From CAYUEN01 sp964443745 (lineage in GTDB: Bacteria; Campylobacterota; Campylobacteria; Campylobacterales; QNZT01), in the NCBI GenBank assembly GCA_964443745.1, contig CAYUEN010000018.1, forward strand, positions 1-39,639: a DNA stretch of 39,639 nt. The letters run 5' to 3'. Below are positions 1-7,762 of this stretch, piece by piece. The notes beneath the pieces were generated by a model. That model saw only the letters and a list, made by a program, of their open reading frames with translations. It had not been told where the DNA came from and did no database searches. Numbering within the stretch: position 1 is the stretch's first letter; every line of letters begins with the position of its first letter. A program made the translations under genes and the position numbers.

Positions 1-1
1 G

Positions 2-583
2 ATTCCACTATGGGTTATGGCGGTAGGCGGGCTCGGTATCGCGGTCGGACTGGCGCTCTACGGCCCCAAACTCATCCGTACGGTCGGCAGCGAAATCACC
101 GAACTCGACCAGGTACGCGCCTTTTCGATCGCGATGGCGGCCGCGATCACCGTCATCATCGCTTCCCAGCTTGGCCTGCCGGTCAGTTCCACCCACATCG
201 CGGTAGGTGGGGTCTTCGGTGTCGGTTTTCTGAGAGAGTGGCTCGACAGTGGCGACGAAATCGATATGATCGAAAAAGAGCGCGAATTCATCGAAGCGGA
301 AAAAAGCCGCCAGGCCGCCTACCAAAAAGAGTTGGAACTGCTGCAGAACCAGGAGCACAAAACGAAGGAGGATTACGAGCGGATCGTCGAACTCTTTCAG
401 TTGATCGACGACGAACAGGCCAAGATCAAGCAGGCAAAAAAACTGCTCAAAAATGTGGAAAAGACAAAATACGTCAAGAGGGATGCGGTACGAAAGATCA
501 TCGCGGCATGGGTCATAACCGTACCTGCGGCGGCTTTACTTTCGGCGATGATCTTTTTCATGATCAAGGGGATGTTGCTCTGA
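2..583 (+). CDS. PiT-family inorganic phosphate transporter, C-terminal part (5' end outside window)
   Basis: The reading frame is open to the left edge, so the N-terminal half lies outside the window. The visible part carries the PiT-family signature GLPVSSTHIAVGG in a membrane segment. A long charged, coiled-coil-like cytoplasmic stretch rich in Glu and Lys follows, and then a final membrane segment (AAWVITVPAAALLSAM). PiT proteins import inorganic phosphate coupled to a cation across the inner membrane. The coiled-coil insertion before the last membrane helix is consistent with longer bacterial PiT proteins. The substrate is assigned by family only. Confidence 0.88.
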   Translation: MPLWVMAVGGLGIAVGLALYGPKLIRTVGSEITELDQVRAFSIAMAAAITVIIASQLGLPVSSTHIAVGGVFGVGFLREWLDSGDEIDMIEKEREFIEAEKSRQAAYQKELELLQNQEHKTKEDYERIVELFQLIDDEQAKIKQAKKLLKNVEKTKYVKRDAVRKIIAAWVITVPAAALLSAMIFFMIKGMLL

Positions 584-643
584 GATTCACAAATTCTCCA
601 CAAAGCGGTGTTACGATAAGATAACCGTTTCAAAGGAGGGATT

Positions 644-1126
644 TTGATACGCCGCTTCATATCGATACTCTTTTTGCTGTCCCTATTGTCCGTTTCGCTG
701 ACTGCGGCAAGTTACGATGTGCGCTATCATGGGACGACGCTCGGCCGTGCCGATACGCTGGAAACGCTCAAAGACCACTATCTCAAAGCGAAGGTGACCA
801 ACTTCCTGGCAAAACTGTTGATCGGAAAGAAATATTTTGTCTTCTACAGCGACGAAAAACCCCCCATCTCCAACGCGAAATTCCGAAAAGACAACAAGAT
901 GATCCTCTACGCCTTTTACGAATCCCTCACCCGCAAACCCAGTTACAAAAGATACCAGATCAATCCGATCAAAGTACTGGAGCTGCGCTGCGGTAGCAAC
1001 GAATGCAACTTCATCTACACCAAAAACGGCCAAATCAACGGCAAAGGGTATATCCTTTTCGACGAAAACGGAGATTTTCTCAAACTCAGAGAGGATATTT
1101 CCGATTTCGAAATCGTAAAGAGATAG
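644..1126 (+). CDS. secreted protein of unknown function (160 aa)
   Basis: A TTG start is used: the Shine-Dalgarno AGGAGG (634-639) lies 4 nt before it, and no in-frame ATG lies nearby. The first about 21 residues form a signal peptide (RRFISILFLLSLLSVSLTAA) ending in an Ala-Ala type cleavage site, so the protein is probably periplasmic. The mature part is about 140 residues, basic and mixed alpha/beta in appearance. It has two cysteines about eight residues apart (RCGSNEC) that could form a disulfide. I do not recognise the family. A weak -10-like TAAGAT lies at 617-622. Confidence 0.7.
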   Translation: MIRRFISILFLLSLLSVSLTAASYDVRYHGTTLGRADTLETLKDHYLKAKVTNFLAKLLIGKKYFVFYSDEKPPISNAKFRKDNKMILYAFYESLTRKPSYKRYQINPIKVLELRCGSNECNFIYTKNGQINGKGYILFDENGDFLKLREDISDFEIVKR

Positions 1127-1214
1127 TTTTATTTACCTTTTGTAACAACCAGGCAAATTTAGATTCCATTTATACACTTTTCACTAAAGTTTTTATACCT
1201 TAAGTTGAGAATTT

Positions 1215-1223
1215 TGCTATAGT
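1215..1223 (+). promoter_or_regulatory. extended -10 promoter of the 1250 lipoprotein gene
   Basis: TGCTATAGT is an extended -10 element (TGnTATAAT type) in a T-rich region. It lies 26 nt before the ATG at 1250. There is no -35 box at proper spacing, which fits Campylobacterota sigma-70 promoters. Confidence 0.5.
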
Positions 1224-1249
1224 CTACTTATCTAAGAAAAGGATAAGTA

Positions 1250-2182
1250 ATGTGCCGTAGCCGATCTCTTCTTCTCCTTCTCGCACTTCTTTTCACCGGA
1301 TGCGGTGTGGGTGTACCCAGCCTTGACACACTCAAATCGATCGCCAAAAAGAGTGAACTTCACACCTATCTCGATACCGAGCGCGCCCAAAACGACCCGA
1401 ACTCTCCCCTCACGCACCTGGGCACGCTTTCGGATGAACTCGCGGAGAGTTCCGGTTTCGTCGTCGTCGAAGGAAGGTATTTCACCCATAACGACAGCGG
1501 CGGCGATGCGAAACTCTACGAAATCGACACGGAGGGAAAGCTCCTTCGCACCATCACCATAGCCAACGCCGAAAATATCGACTGGGAGGATCTCGCCCAG
1601 GATCGCGAAGCGCTCTATATCGGCGATATTGGCAATAACGACGGAAGCAGAAAGGAGCTGACGATCTACAAAGTGGACAAAGAACGTCTCTTGAACCATG
1701 ACCGATTAGAAGCTCAAAAAATCGCTTTTGGATACGAGGATGGATCCGATTACGACGCCGAAGCGCTTTTCGCCACGGAAGAGAGGCTGATGATATTGAC
1801 CAAAGATTGGGACGAGCAAATCACCCGCCTCTACACACTTCCCAAAGAGCCGGGAGTCTACCGCGCACGTAAGCTCGCTAAAAGGAGACTTCCGTTTCTC
1901 GTCACTTCGGCCGATTACGATCAGACACGGGATATTCTCGCCGTTACGGGATATCGCGGTATCGCCGCGACACACCCCTCCGTCGCGATTTTTTCGGATT
2001 TCTCCACACAAGATCTTGGGAAATTGGAAATCGTGGGAGACAGAAGCCTGCATGCCGATTTCAGGCAGATCGAAGCGGTGGCGTTCGATAGCGAAGGGGA
2101 TTTGCTGATCACATCCGAAACCTTCAACCACCCGCCCCTGGCCAAAGCCCACGCGGCGCTATTTGGATGGAAGCTCCTTTAG
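1250..2182 (+). CDS. lipoprotein, probable beta-propeller-like
   Basis: The N-terminus is a lipoprotein signal peptide with lipobox LFTGC (lipidated Cys18). The mature part has repeated blade-like segments: a SSGFVVV...HNDSGG...LYEID...G..LRTI pattern, then DWEDLA...LYIGDIGNND. These match a widespread family of secreted, probably six-bladed propeller proteins in which acidic HNDSGG and GDIGNN turns recur. No enzyme activity can be assigned. The stop overlaps the trmL stop on the other strand by 4 nt. It is preceded by an extended -10 promoter, so it is probably monocistronic. Confidence 0.72.
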   Translation: MCRSRSLLLLLALLFTGCGVGVPSLDTLKSIAKKSELHTYLDTERAQNDPNSPLTHLGTLSDELAESSGFVVVEGRYFTHNDSGGDAKLYEIDTEGKLLRTITIANAENIDWEDLAQDREALYIGDIGNNDGSRKELTIYKVDKERLLNHDRLEAQKIAFGYEDGSDYDAEALFATEERLMILTKDWDEQITRLYTLPKEPGVYRARKLAKRRLPFLVTSADYDQTRDILAVTGYRGIAATHPSVAIFSDFSTQDLGKLEIVGDRSLHADFRQIEAVAFDSEGDLLITSETFNHPPLAKAHAALFGWKLL

Positions 2183-2658
2183 CTCTTCGTTTCGAAAAAG
2201 CCTTCATGGTAATTTTGCCGGATCGCTTCGTAGAGGATGATGCCCACGGCGACGGAGAGATTGAGGCTGCGGCCCTTAGGAGCCATAGGAATCGTGATCT
2301 TATGCTGGGGGTTGAGTGCCATCACTCCGGGCGGTAATCCCTCCGTTTCACTCCCGAAAAAGAGATAGTCCCCTTTTTGAAAGGATACGTCGAAATAGGG
2401 GCGCTCGCTCTTTGTCGTAGCGAAGAAAAACCGCTCGCGCTCTTTGCCGTGAACCTCCAAAAACGCGTCCAGCGATTCCCACACCGTCGGATCGAGCCTT
2501 TTCCAGTAATCGAGTCCGGCACGCCTGAGCGCTTTTTGCGAAAGATCGAAACCGATCGGTTTGACGATATGGAGTTTCGCGGCGGTATTGACGCAAAGAC
2601 GGCCGATCGTGCCGGTATTGGGCGGGATCTGCGGATGGACCAGAACGATATGAAACAT
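2179..2658 (-). CDS. trmL: tRNA (cytidine(34)-2'-O)-methyltransferase TrmL
   Basis: This is a SPOUT-fold methyltransferase of 159 aa, the usual TrmL length. It methylates the 2'-OH of the wobble nucleotide in tRNA-Leu isoacceptors using S-adenosylmethionine. All three SPOUT motifs are visible: PPNTGTIGRLC near residue 12, FFGSETEGLP near 100, and the knot motif IPM..GRSLNLSVAVGI near 123-140. The start ATG overlaps the purU stop by one base (TGATG), so translation is probably coupled to purU. It ends in a 4-nt tail-to-tail overlap with the propeller lipoprotein gene. Confidence 0.93.
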   Translation of the reverse strand: MFHIVLVHPQIPPNTGTIGRLCVNTAAKLHIVKPIGFDLSQKALRRAGLDYWKRLDPTVWESLDAFLEVHGKERERFFFATTKSERPYFDVSFQKGDYLFFGSETEGLPPGVMALNPQHKITIPMAPKGRSLNLSVAVGIILYEAIRQNYHEGFFETKS

Positions 2659-3491
2659 CAGAAGATGATCGTCTTGTTTCCGTAGACGAATATCCTGTCA
2701 TCCAGCGCCAAATCGAGCGCCTGCGAAAGGACGGTCTTTTCGACGTTGCGTCCCGCACGCTGCATATCGCGCCAGGTGTATTCATGGTTGACGCGGATCA
2801 CATCTTGGGCGATGATCGGCCCTTCGTCGAGGTTGTCGTTGACGAAGTGCGCCGTCGCACCGATGATTTTGACACCGCGCTGGTGCGCCTGTTTGTAGGG
2901 ATTCGCGCCGATAAAGGCGGGAAGGAAGGAGTGGTGGATGTTGAGGATGCGGTTGGGGTAGCGGCGGACGAAATCGCTGGAGAGAATCCGCATATATTTG
3001 GCCAAAACGATATAGTCGGGCGCGAACTCCTCGAGTACACGCAATACCTTCTCTTCATGGGCTCTGCGTTCGAGATTCTCAGCCGAAATATGGAAAAAGG
3101 GGATCTCGAAACGCTCCGCCAGCCTTCCGAGTATCTCATGGTTTGCGATGACGGCCTGCACGTTGGCGTTGAGTTCGCCACTGTCGTGTTTGAGGAGAAT
3201 ATCCCCCAGACAGTGGGACTCTTTGGTGGCCATCAGGACGATACTCTTCTTTTTGCGTACGTTGATCGCCACATTGGCATCTTGCGGCAGCATCCTCTCC
3301 AACTGCTCTTTCAGCCTCAAGGGATCGACCTCTCCGCTGATACGCGCCCTGAAAAAGAATTTCTGATTCTCTTCGTCGACGAATTCGTTGTTTTTTTCGA
3401 TATTCAAATCGTTTTTGTAGATGATATCGGCGATATGGTAGATCAGCCCCTTGGCGTCCGAACAGTCGATTTTGAGGATATAGTGGCCCAT
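2658..3491 (-). CDS. purU: formyltetrahydrofolate deformylase PurU
   Basis: The enzyme hydrolyses 10-formyl-tetrahydrofolate to formate and tetrahydrofolate, balancing one-carbon pools. The N-terminal ACT domain (residues 1-80, starting MGHYILKIDCSDAKGLIYHI) is followed by a formyltransferase-fold domain with the catalytic NIHHSFLP (about 184-190) and DEGPII (from D222) motifs. The frame continues 39 codons upstream. I place the start at the ATG at 3491 because homology begins exactly there, the length (277 aa) matches the family, and the upstream codons lie in the promoter inverted repeat. A GGGAG Shine-Dalgarno precedes it. It forms a two-gene unit with trmL. Confidence 0.94.
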   Translation of the reverse strand: MGHYILKIDCSDAKGLIYHIADIIYKNDLNIEKNNEFVDEENQKFFFRARISGEVDPLRLKEQLERMLPQDANVAINVRKKKSIVLMATKESHCLGDILLKHDSGELNANVQAVIANHEILGRLAERFEIPFFHISAENLERRAHEEKVLRVLEEFAPDYIVLAKYMRILSSDFVRRYPNRILNIHHSFLPAFIGANPYKQAHQRGVKIIGATAHFVNDNLDEGPIIAQDVIRVNHEYTWRDMQRAGRNVEKTVLSQALDLALDDRIFVYGNKTIIF

Positions 3492-3545
3492 GGTTGCTCC
3501 CGGTATGGTCTGCACCCCCGCTTCCGGGGAGTCGTAAATTGGGTG

Positions 3546-3590
3546 GATTTTAGCCAAAAAGCGCTTTTTTATCCCTTTTTGGCTAAAATC
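3546..3590. promoter_or_regulatory. perfect 16-bp inverted repeat carrying back-to-back purU and ileS promoters
   Basis: The arms 3546-3561 and 3575-3590 are exact reverse complements separated by 13 bp of T-rich DNA. Each arm, read outward, is CTTTTTGGCTAAAATC and contains a -10-like TAAAAT: 3584-3589 on the plus strand toward ileS and 3547-3552 on the minus strand toward purU. The predicted leaders are about 26 nt for ileS and about 50 nt for purU. The symmetry means both genes get an identical core promoter, and the repeat could also be a regulator site. Confidence 0.6.
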
Positions 3591-3621
3591 GCGGCTATTT
3601 AGCGACACAGGAGCACCCAGA

Positions 3622-6375
3622 ATGGACTACAAAGAGACGCTGCTACTTCCCAAAACGGACTTTCCGATGCGTGGCAACCTGCCACAAAACGAACCCAAAC
3701 GCTACAGCGAGTGGTTTGACAAGAAGGACGTCTATGCCAAGATGAAAAAAAACCGCACGGATGCAAAGCGTCTTTTCACCCTTCATGACGGGCCGCCGTA
3801 TGCCAACGGCCATATCCACATAGGCCATGCGCTGAACAAAATCCTCAAGGATATCATCGTCAAGACCCACTACTTTTTCGGTGACGATGTGCGTTTCGTA
3901 CCCGGATGGGATTGTCATGGCCTTCCGATCGAACAGCAGGTGGAGAAGAAGCTTGGCAAAGAGAAAAAAGAGCGTCTTCCCAAAACCAAGATCCGCCAAC
4001 TCTGCCGCGACCATGCGGCGAAATTCGTGAATATCCAAAAAGAGGAGTTCCAGGCTCTCGGCGTCGTCGCCGACTGGAAAGACCCCTATCTGACGATGCA
4101 GTATCCTTTCGAAGCGGATATCTACCGCACGCTTTGCGAAATCGCGAAGCGGGGGCTTTTGATCGAGCGCAGCAAACCCGTCTACTGGTCGTGGGCCGCC
4201 AAAACCGCACTCGCGGAGGCGGAGGTGGAGTACGAAGAGAAGGAGGATTTCTCCCTCTATGTGGCGTTCGACCTGGATGCCGACGCCACAACGGCACTCG
4301 GAATCGACCATGGCGCGATCGTCATCTGGACGACGACTCCATGGACGCTTCCCGCCAACACCGGTATCTCCCTCAATCCGCAAGAAAACTACGTTCTTAC
4401 TGAAGATGGCTACATCGTCGCGCAGAAGCGTTACGGCACTCTCAAAGAGGAGGGTGTGATCAAAGGAAAAATCCTCAAGACATTCCCCGCCACGCTGCTT
4501 GAGAGAAAACACGCGATCAACCCCCTCAACGGACGCAGATCCACAATCGTGCTGGGCGAACACGTTTTGATGGACGGAGGGACCGGATGCGTACACACCG
4601 CACCCGGACACGGCGAAGACGACTATCGCGTCGGGTTGAAATACGATCTGGAGGTGTTGATGCCGGTCGACGACGCCGGCCTTTTCGACGAGACGGTAGT
4701 GCGCAAACAGCTACTGCCAAATCCGGAGTCGTTCGTGGGTATGCATATTTTCGAAGCGAACGAAGCGATTTTGAAGCTGCTGGGCGACCATCTGCTCAAA
4801 CTCTCCACATTCACCCACTCCTACCCCTTCTGCTGGCGCACCCACAAGCCGCTGATCTATCGCGCGACCAGACAGTGGTTTATCGCGATGGACCGGGACG
4901 AAACGGGAGCGACACTGCGCGAAACGGCACTGGGCGAAATAGAGGGCGTACGATTCTATCCCGAAGCGGGCGCCAAAAGGCTGCGCTCCATGATCGAAAA
5001 CCGGCCCGACTGGTGTATCTCCAGACAGCGCGACTGGGGCGTGCCGATCGCTTTTTTTCGCGACAAGAAGAGCAAAGAGGTGATTTTCGACGAGAAGGTG
5101 CTCAATTTTCTGGCGATGATCTTCGAACAGCGCGGCACCGACGCTTGGTGGGATCTTGAGATAGAGGAGTTGCTCTATCCCGGCAGCGGTTACGATCCGG
5201 CCGACCTGGAAAAAGTGATGGACATTCTCGATGTCTGGTTCGACAGCGGCTCGACATGGAACGCCGTTCTTCGATCGCGCCGTTACGACGCCGGAACCTA
5301 CCCCGCCGATATGTATCTGGAAGGAAGCGACCAACATAGGGGATGGTTTCAAAGCTCGCTGCTGGTCAGCAGCGCGATCAACCGCATCGCTCCCTACAAA
5401 AGCATCCTGACCCACGGCTTCACCGTCGACGAGAAGGGTGAAAAGATGAGCAAATCCAAAGGCAACGTCGTCGCTCCCGCCGACGTGGCCAAAAAGTACG
5501 GCGTGGAGATTCTGAGGCTCTGGGTGGGGCTGAGCGATTATAGCGGCGATTTGAAGATCAGCGACGCGATCTTGAAGCAAACGGCCGAACAGTATCGGAA
5601 AATCCGAAACACGCTGCGATTTTTGCTGGCGAACGTCAACGATTTGAACACGCTTCTGTCTCCTTCGCAGATGGGAGAGATCGACAGATGGATTCTCGCA
5701 AAAGCGGGAAGCGTCTTCGCGGAAGCGGCAGAAAATATGCGAAAATACGAATACGCCAAAGCCCTCTCGGCACTCAACCACTTCATCACCGCGGAGCTCT
5801 CCGGCATCCATCTGGATATCTGCAAAGACAGACTCTATTGCGACGCTCGCGACTCTCTTTCGCGTCGTTCCGCACAGAGTGCGATGGCGTTGATCGCCAG
5901 ACACCTACTCGCACTCGTAGCACCGATCCTCACCTATACCGTGGACGAAGTGCTCTCCTACGCGCCCGACGTGATCAGAGAAGATCGGGAAGACGTCTTC
6001 GACCTGATCTACCGCCCGCTGCCCGAAGTCAAAAGCGATTTCGACGAAGCCTATATGATCGAGGCGAGGGAGAAGTTTTTCGAGATCGTCGACCAACTCA
6101 AAAAAGAGAAGCGGATCAAAAACACGCTCGAACTCGTCATCCGCACCACCTCTTCCCGAATCCTAAAACTCGGCGGTGCCGACGCGGAGGATTGGTTCAC
6201 CGTCAGCGAAGTGGTCACCCGATCGTCCCAGCAGCCTATCGAACGCTTCGAGGTTGAAGGCGACACTTTCGAGATCCTCGAAGCTACCAAAGCCAGATGC
6301 CCGCGCTGTTGGAAATACCGCTCGGCAAGCGAGGATCGGCTGTGCGAAAGATGCGAGAAGGTCCTGCATGCCTGA
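3622..6375 (+). CDS. ileS: isoleucyl-tRNA synthetase
   Basis: This class I synthetase charges tRNA-Ile. At 917 aa it is close to the usual bacterial length. The HIGH signature is at residues 66-69 (HIGH within GHIHIGHALNK). The KMSKS loop is K608-S612. The CP1 editing domain lies between them (WTTTPWTLPANTG, GTGCVHTAPGHG). The C-terminus carries a zinc-finger (CPRCWKY...LCERCEK) typical of bacterial IleS. An AGGAG Shine-Dalgarno precedes ATG 3622. Transcription is from the plus-strand arm of the inverted repeat. No T-box leader is present. Confidence 0.98.
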   Translation: MDYKETLLLPKTDFPMRGNLPQNEPKRYSEWFDKKDVYAKMKKNRTDAKRLFTLHDGPPYANGHIHIGHALNKILKDIIVKTHYFFGDDVRFVPGWDCHGLPIEQQVEKKLGKEKKERLPKTKIRQLCRDHAAKFVNIQKEEFQALGVVADWKDPYLTMQYPFEADIYRTLCEIAKRGLLIERSKPVYWSWAAKTALAEAEVEYEEKEDFSLYVAFDLDADATTALGIDHGAIVIWTTTPWTLPANTGISLNPQENYVLTEDGYIVAQKRYGTLKEEGVIKGKILKTFPATLLERKHAINPLNGRRSTIVLGEHVLMDGGTGCVHTAPGHGEDDYRVGLKYDLEVLMPVDDAGLFDETVVRKQLLPNPESFVGMHIFEANEAILKLLGDHLLKLSTFTHSYPFCWRTHKPLIYRATRQWFIAMDRDETGATLRETALGEIEGVRFYPEAGAKRLRSMIENRPDWCISRQRDWGVPIAFFRDKKSKEVIFDEKVLNFLAMIFEQRGTDAWWDLEIEELLYPGSGYDPADLEKVMDILDVWFDSGSTWNAVLRSRRYDAGTYPADMYLEGSDQHRGWFQSSLLVSSAINRIAPYKSILTHGFTVDEKGEKMSKSKGNVVAPADVAKKYGVEILRLWVGLSDYSGDLKISDAILKQTAEQYRKIRNTLRFLLANVNDLNTLLSPSQMGEIDRWILAKAGSVFAEAAENMRKYEYAKALSALNHFITAELSGIHLDICKDRLYCDARDSLSRRSAQSAMALIARHLLALVAPILTYTVDEVLSYAPDVIREDREDVFDLIYRPLPEVKSDFDEAYMIEAREKFFEIVDQLKKEKRIKNTLELVIRTTSSRILKLGGADAEDWFTVSEVVTRSSQQPIERFEVEGDTFEILEATKARCPRCWKYRSASEDRLCERCEKVLHA

Positions 6376-6475
6376 TCTCTCCCAGCCCGTGAGTCTCTCT
6401 TTCATCTTCGAGACGATCGGCGCGATCTTCGTTCTGATCGCTCTTGGCATCTGGCTGGTACGCAGATACCGCTGA
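6368..6475 (+). CDS. possible 35-aa single-span membrane protein
   Basis: This small frame begins 8 nt before the ileS stop, with AGAAGG at a suitable distance upstream. It encodes one hydrophobic helix (SFIFETIGAIFVLIALGIWL) capped by VRRYR. That layout suggests a small inner-membrane protein with a cytoplasmic basic tail, co-translated with ileS. I do not recognise it. The coherent membrane helix, tail residues and coupling favour a real gene, but at this length chance cannot be excluded. Confidence 0.42.
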   Translation: MPDLSQPVSLSFIFETIGAIFVLIALGIWLVRRYR

Positions 6476-6668
6476 GCGTTGCGATGAAAAAAAGCTACAC
6501 CCAAAAACTGACAGAGACGAAAAAAACTGGGTAAAGATGGGGTTTTAGATTTTCATCTCTCTTCCGTCGTTGGCGCAGATATCTTGAACACTTTACAATA
6601 GATCACTTTTTCAAATAATATCATTATTGTATATTATTACTTTCTGTTATCTTTTTATCTTTCGAACA

Positions 6669-6677
6669 TGCTATCAT
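6669..6677 (+). promoter_or_regulatory. extended -10 promoter of the 6708 small gene
   Basis: TGCTATCAT (extended -10 type) follows a long T/A-rich tract at about 6607-6663 and lies 30 nt before ATG 6708. The 6476-6668 stretch otherwise holds nothing I can support beyond AT-rich sequence. Confidence 0.5.
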
Positions 6678-6707
6678 GGATCTATATCCTCGAAAAAGGA
6701 GAAGATT

Positions 6708-6884
6708 ATGATCGGAGGAAAATACAAGAATATCGTTCTGGTGGGGATGATTATCGGCGGCTTTTTGCTCTTTATGGCTTTTTCGTCCGTCTGGGTCGTC
6801 GACAAAATCGAAAAAAACCGCTCCTGCGTCAAAACATGCGACATCCCCTTGGCAAAAGAAGTTGACAAGAAGCGGGAAAAATAG
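6708..6884 (+). CDS. 58-aa small membrane protein, unknown
   Basis: The start ATG has a strong Shine-Dalgarno AAGGAG at 6696-6701. The protein is a basic N-terminus (IGGKYKN), one membrane span (IVLVGMIIGGFLLFMAFSSVWVV), then a polar tail with two cysteines (SCVKTCD) and many Lys/Glu. The two Cys four residues apart on the likely periplasmic side could form a disulfide or bind a ligand. It has its own promoter-like element. I do not recognise the family. It points toward the DUF302 gene, which is on the opposite strand. Confidence 0.68.
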   Translation: MIGGKYKNIVLVGMIIGGFLLFMAFSSVWVVDKIEKNRSCVKTCDIPLAKEVDKKREK

Positions 6885-6908
6885 CCTTTTCGTATCGAAT
6901 ACCGAAGT

Positions 6909-7505
6909 TCAAAAGTCTCCGGTAGCGGCTTTATCCATCGCTTCATAAAGGGTATCTCTGACATGTTCGGCCTTTTCGAGCATCTTTTTGGGAAGGGGCT
7001 TGCCTCCGTGGATCATCAACCCCAGATCCATCGTATAGAGCCATCTGTCACCTTTGTCATCCTCTTCCAACATGATACGACAAGGCATGAAAGCACCATA
7101 CGCCATCGAATAGTCGAGAAAAACCTGTGCGATCGGACGGCTACAGAGAGAGAAGATCCGGGTGTATTTCGTCTTTTCACCCCCTTCCTTCAGAGGAGAG
7201 CCGTCGAACATCGTCACATCTGCGACCATATCCATATTGTTCTCACTTGCGATACTCTCGATGATATCCTTGATATCCTCGTTGCTCACTTCCGGACTCA
7301 CTTTGACGCTTCTGACCATCCCTTCAGCGGCATTGCCGGTCGAAAGTACCGTCTCGAACATCTCCATATAAAGCCCCATCGCTTTGGAGTCGAGTTGGGA
7401 GGCGGCGGAGAGTTTCGTTCCCAGATCGAATTTCACTAAAGCGAACACCAGACCCGCCACAACGAGCAGACCGACAAATGCCAGTATATTTTTGAGCGTC
7501 TTCAT
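6909..7505 (-). CDS. membrane-anchored DUF302 protein
   Basis: The N-terminal membrane anchor (LKNILAFVGLLVVAGLVFAL) is followed by a DUF302-like domain. It has a predicted strand/helix pattern and the family's PCRIMLEED motif near residue 140. DUF302 domains occur in many bacteria, often membrane-linked. Their biochemical role is not established. The ATG at 7505 is preferred over the adjacent GTG at 7508 because AAGGA (minus strand, about 7512-7516) is 6 nt from the ATG but only 3 nt from the GTG. No partner gene is evident nearby. Confidence 0.82.
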   Translation of the reverse strand: MKTLKNILAFVGLLVVAGLVFALVKFDLGTKLSAASQLDSKAMGLYMEMFETVLSTGNAAEGMVRSVKVSPEVSNEDIKDIIESIASENNMDMVADVTMFDGSPLKEGGEKTKYTRIFSLCSRPIAQVFLDYSMAYGAFMPCRIMLEEDDKGDRWLYTMDLGLMIHGGKPLPKKMLEKAEHVRDTLYEAMDKAATGDF

Positions 7506-7612
7506 CACACTTCCTTCATATTATAAGATAATCGAATCTTTAATTGCCATATTAATATAATTTTTCTTTATGTTTACTTAACTCTTGGGAGAAAATTTTC
7601 CACTCGTTTGAA

Positions 7613-7700
7613 GCGGAATGCTCTTCATCGGCGCACCCTTTTTCTCCACCTTCAGACGAATAGGAGGGTGATGATGAACCACTCTCCAAACGCATTCCGC
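7613..7700. other. long imperfect stem-loop in the DUF302-gatA gap (possible structured RNA)
   Basis: Three nested complementary segments can be seen: GCGGAATGC (7613-7621) with GCATTCCGC (7692-7700), TTCATC (7624-7629) with GATGAA (7673-7678), and CACCC (7634-7638) with GGGTG (7666-7670). Together they make an interrupted hairpin of about 88 nt. It lies upstream of the likely gatA -10 (TAAAAT, 7726-7731), so it is not part of the gatA leader from that promoter. An AGGAGG plus ATGATG mini-frame of 20 codons lies inside its 3' half. It could be a small RNA, a leader from an upstream promoter or an inverted-repeat remnant. Confidence 0.4.
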
Positions 7701-7762
7701 CATCGTTCTCTTAGTAACTATAGGATAAAATAGCGAAAAATTTTATTCTACAGGTGAAGATT

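Noticed and set aside
3492..3608. N-terminal extension of PurU
   Set aside because: These codons lie in the divergent promoter repeat, while homology and length start at ATG 3491.
3591..3621. T-box riboswitch in the ileS leader
   Set aside because: The leader is about 26 nt and lacks room for any T-box structure; the phylum does not normally use them here.
6483..6533. 16-codon frame MKKSYTQKL...
   Set aside because: No Shine-Dalgarno and no structural signal; could easily be chance.
7671..7733. 20-codon frame after AGGAGG in the stem-loop (MMNHSPNAFRH...)
   Set aside because: The ribosome site is good, but the peptide shows no protein-like pattern and its bases also serve the hairpin; kept only as part of the stem-loop note.
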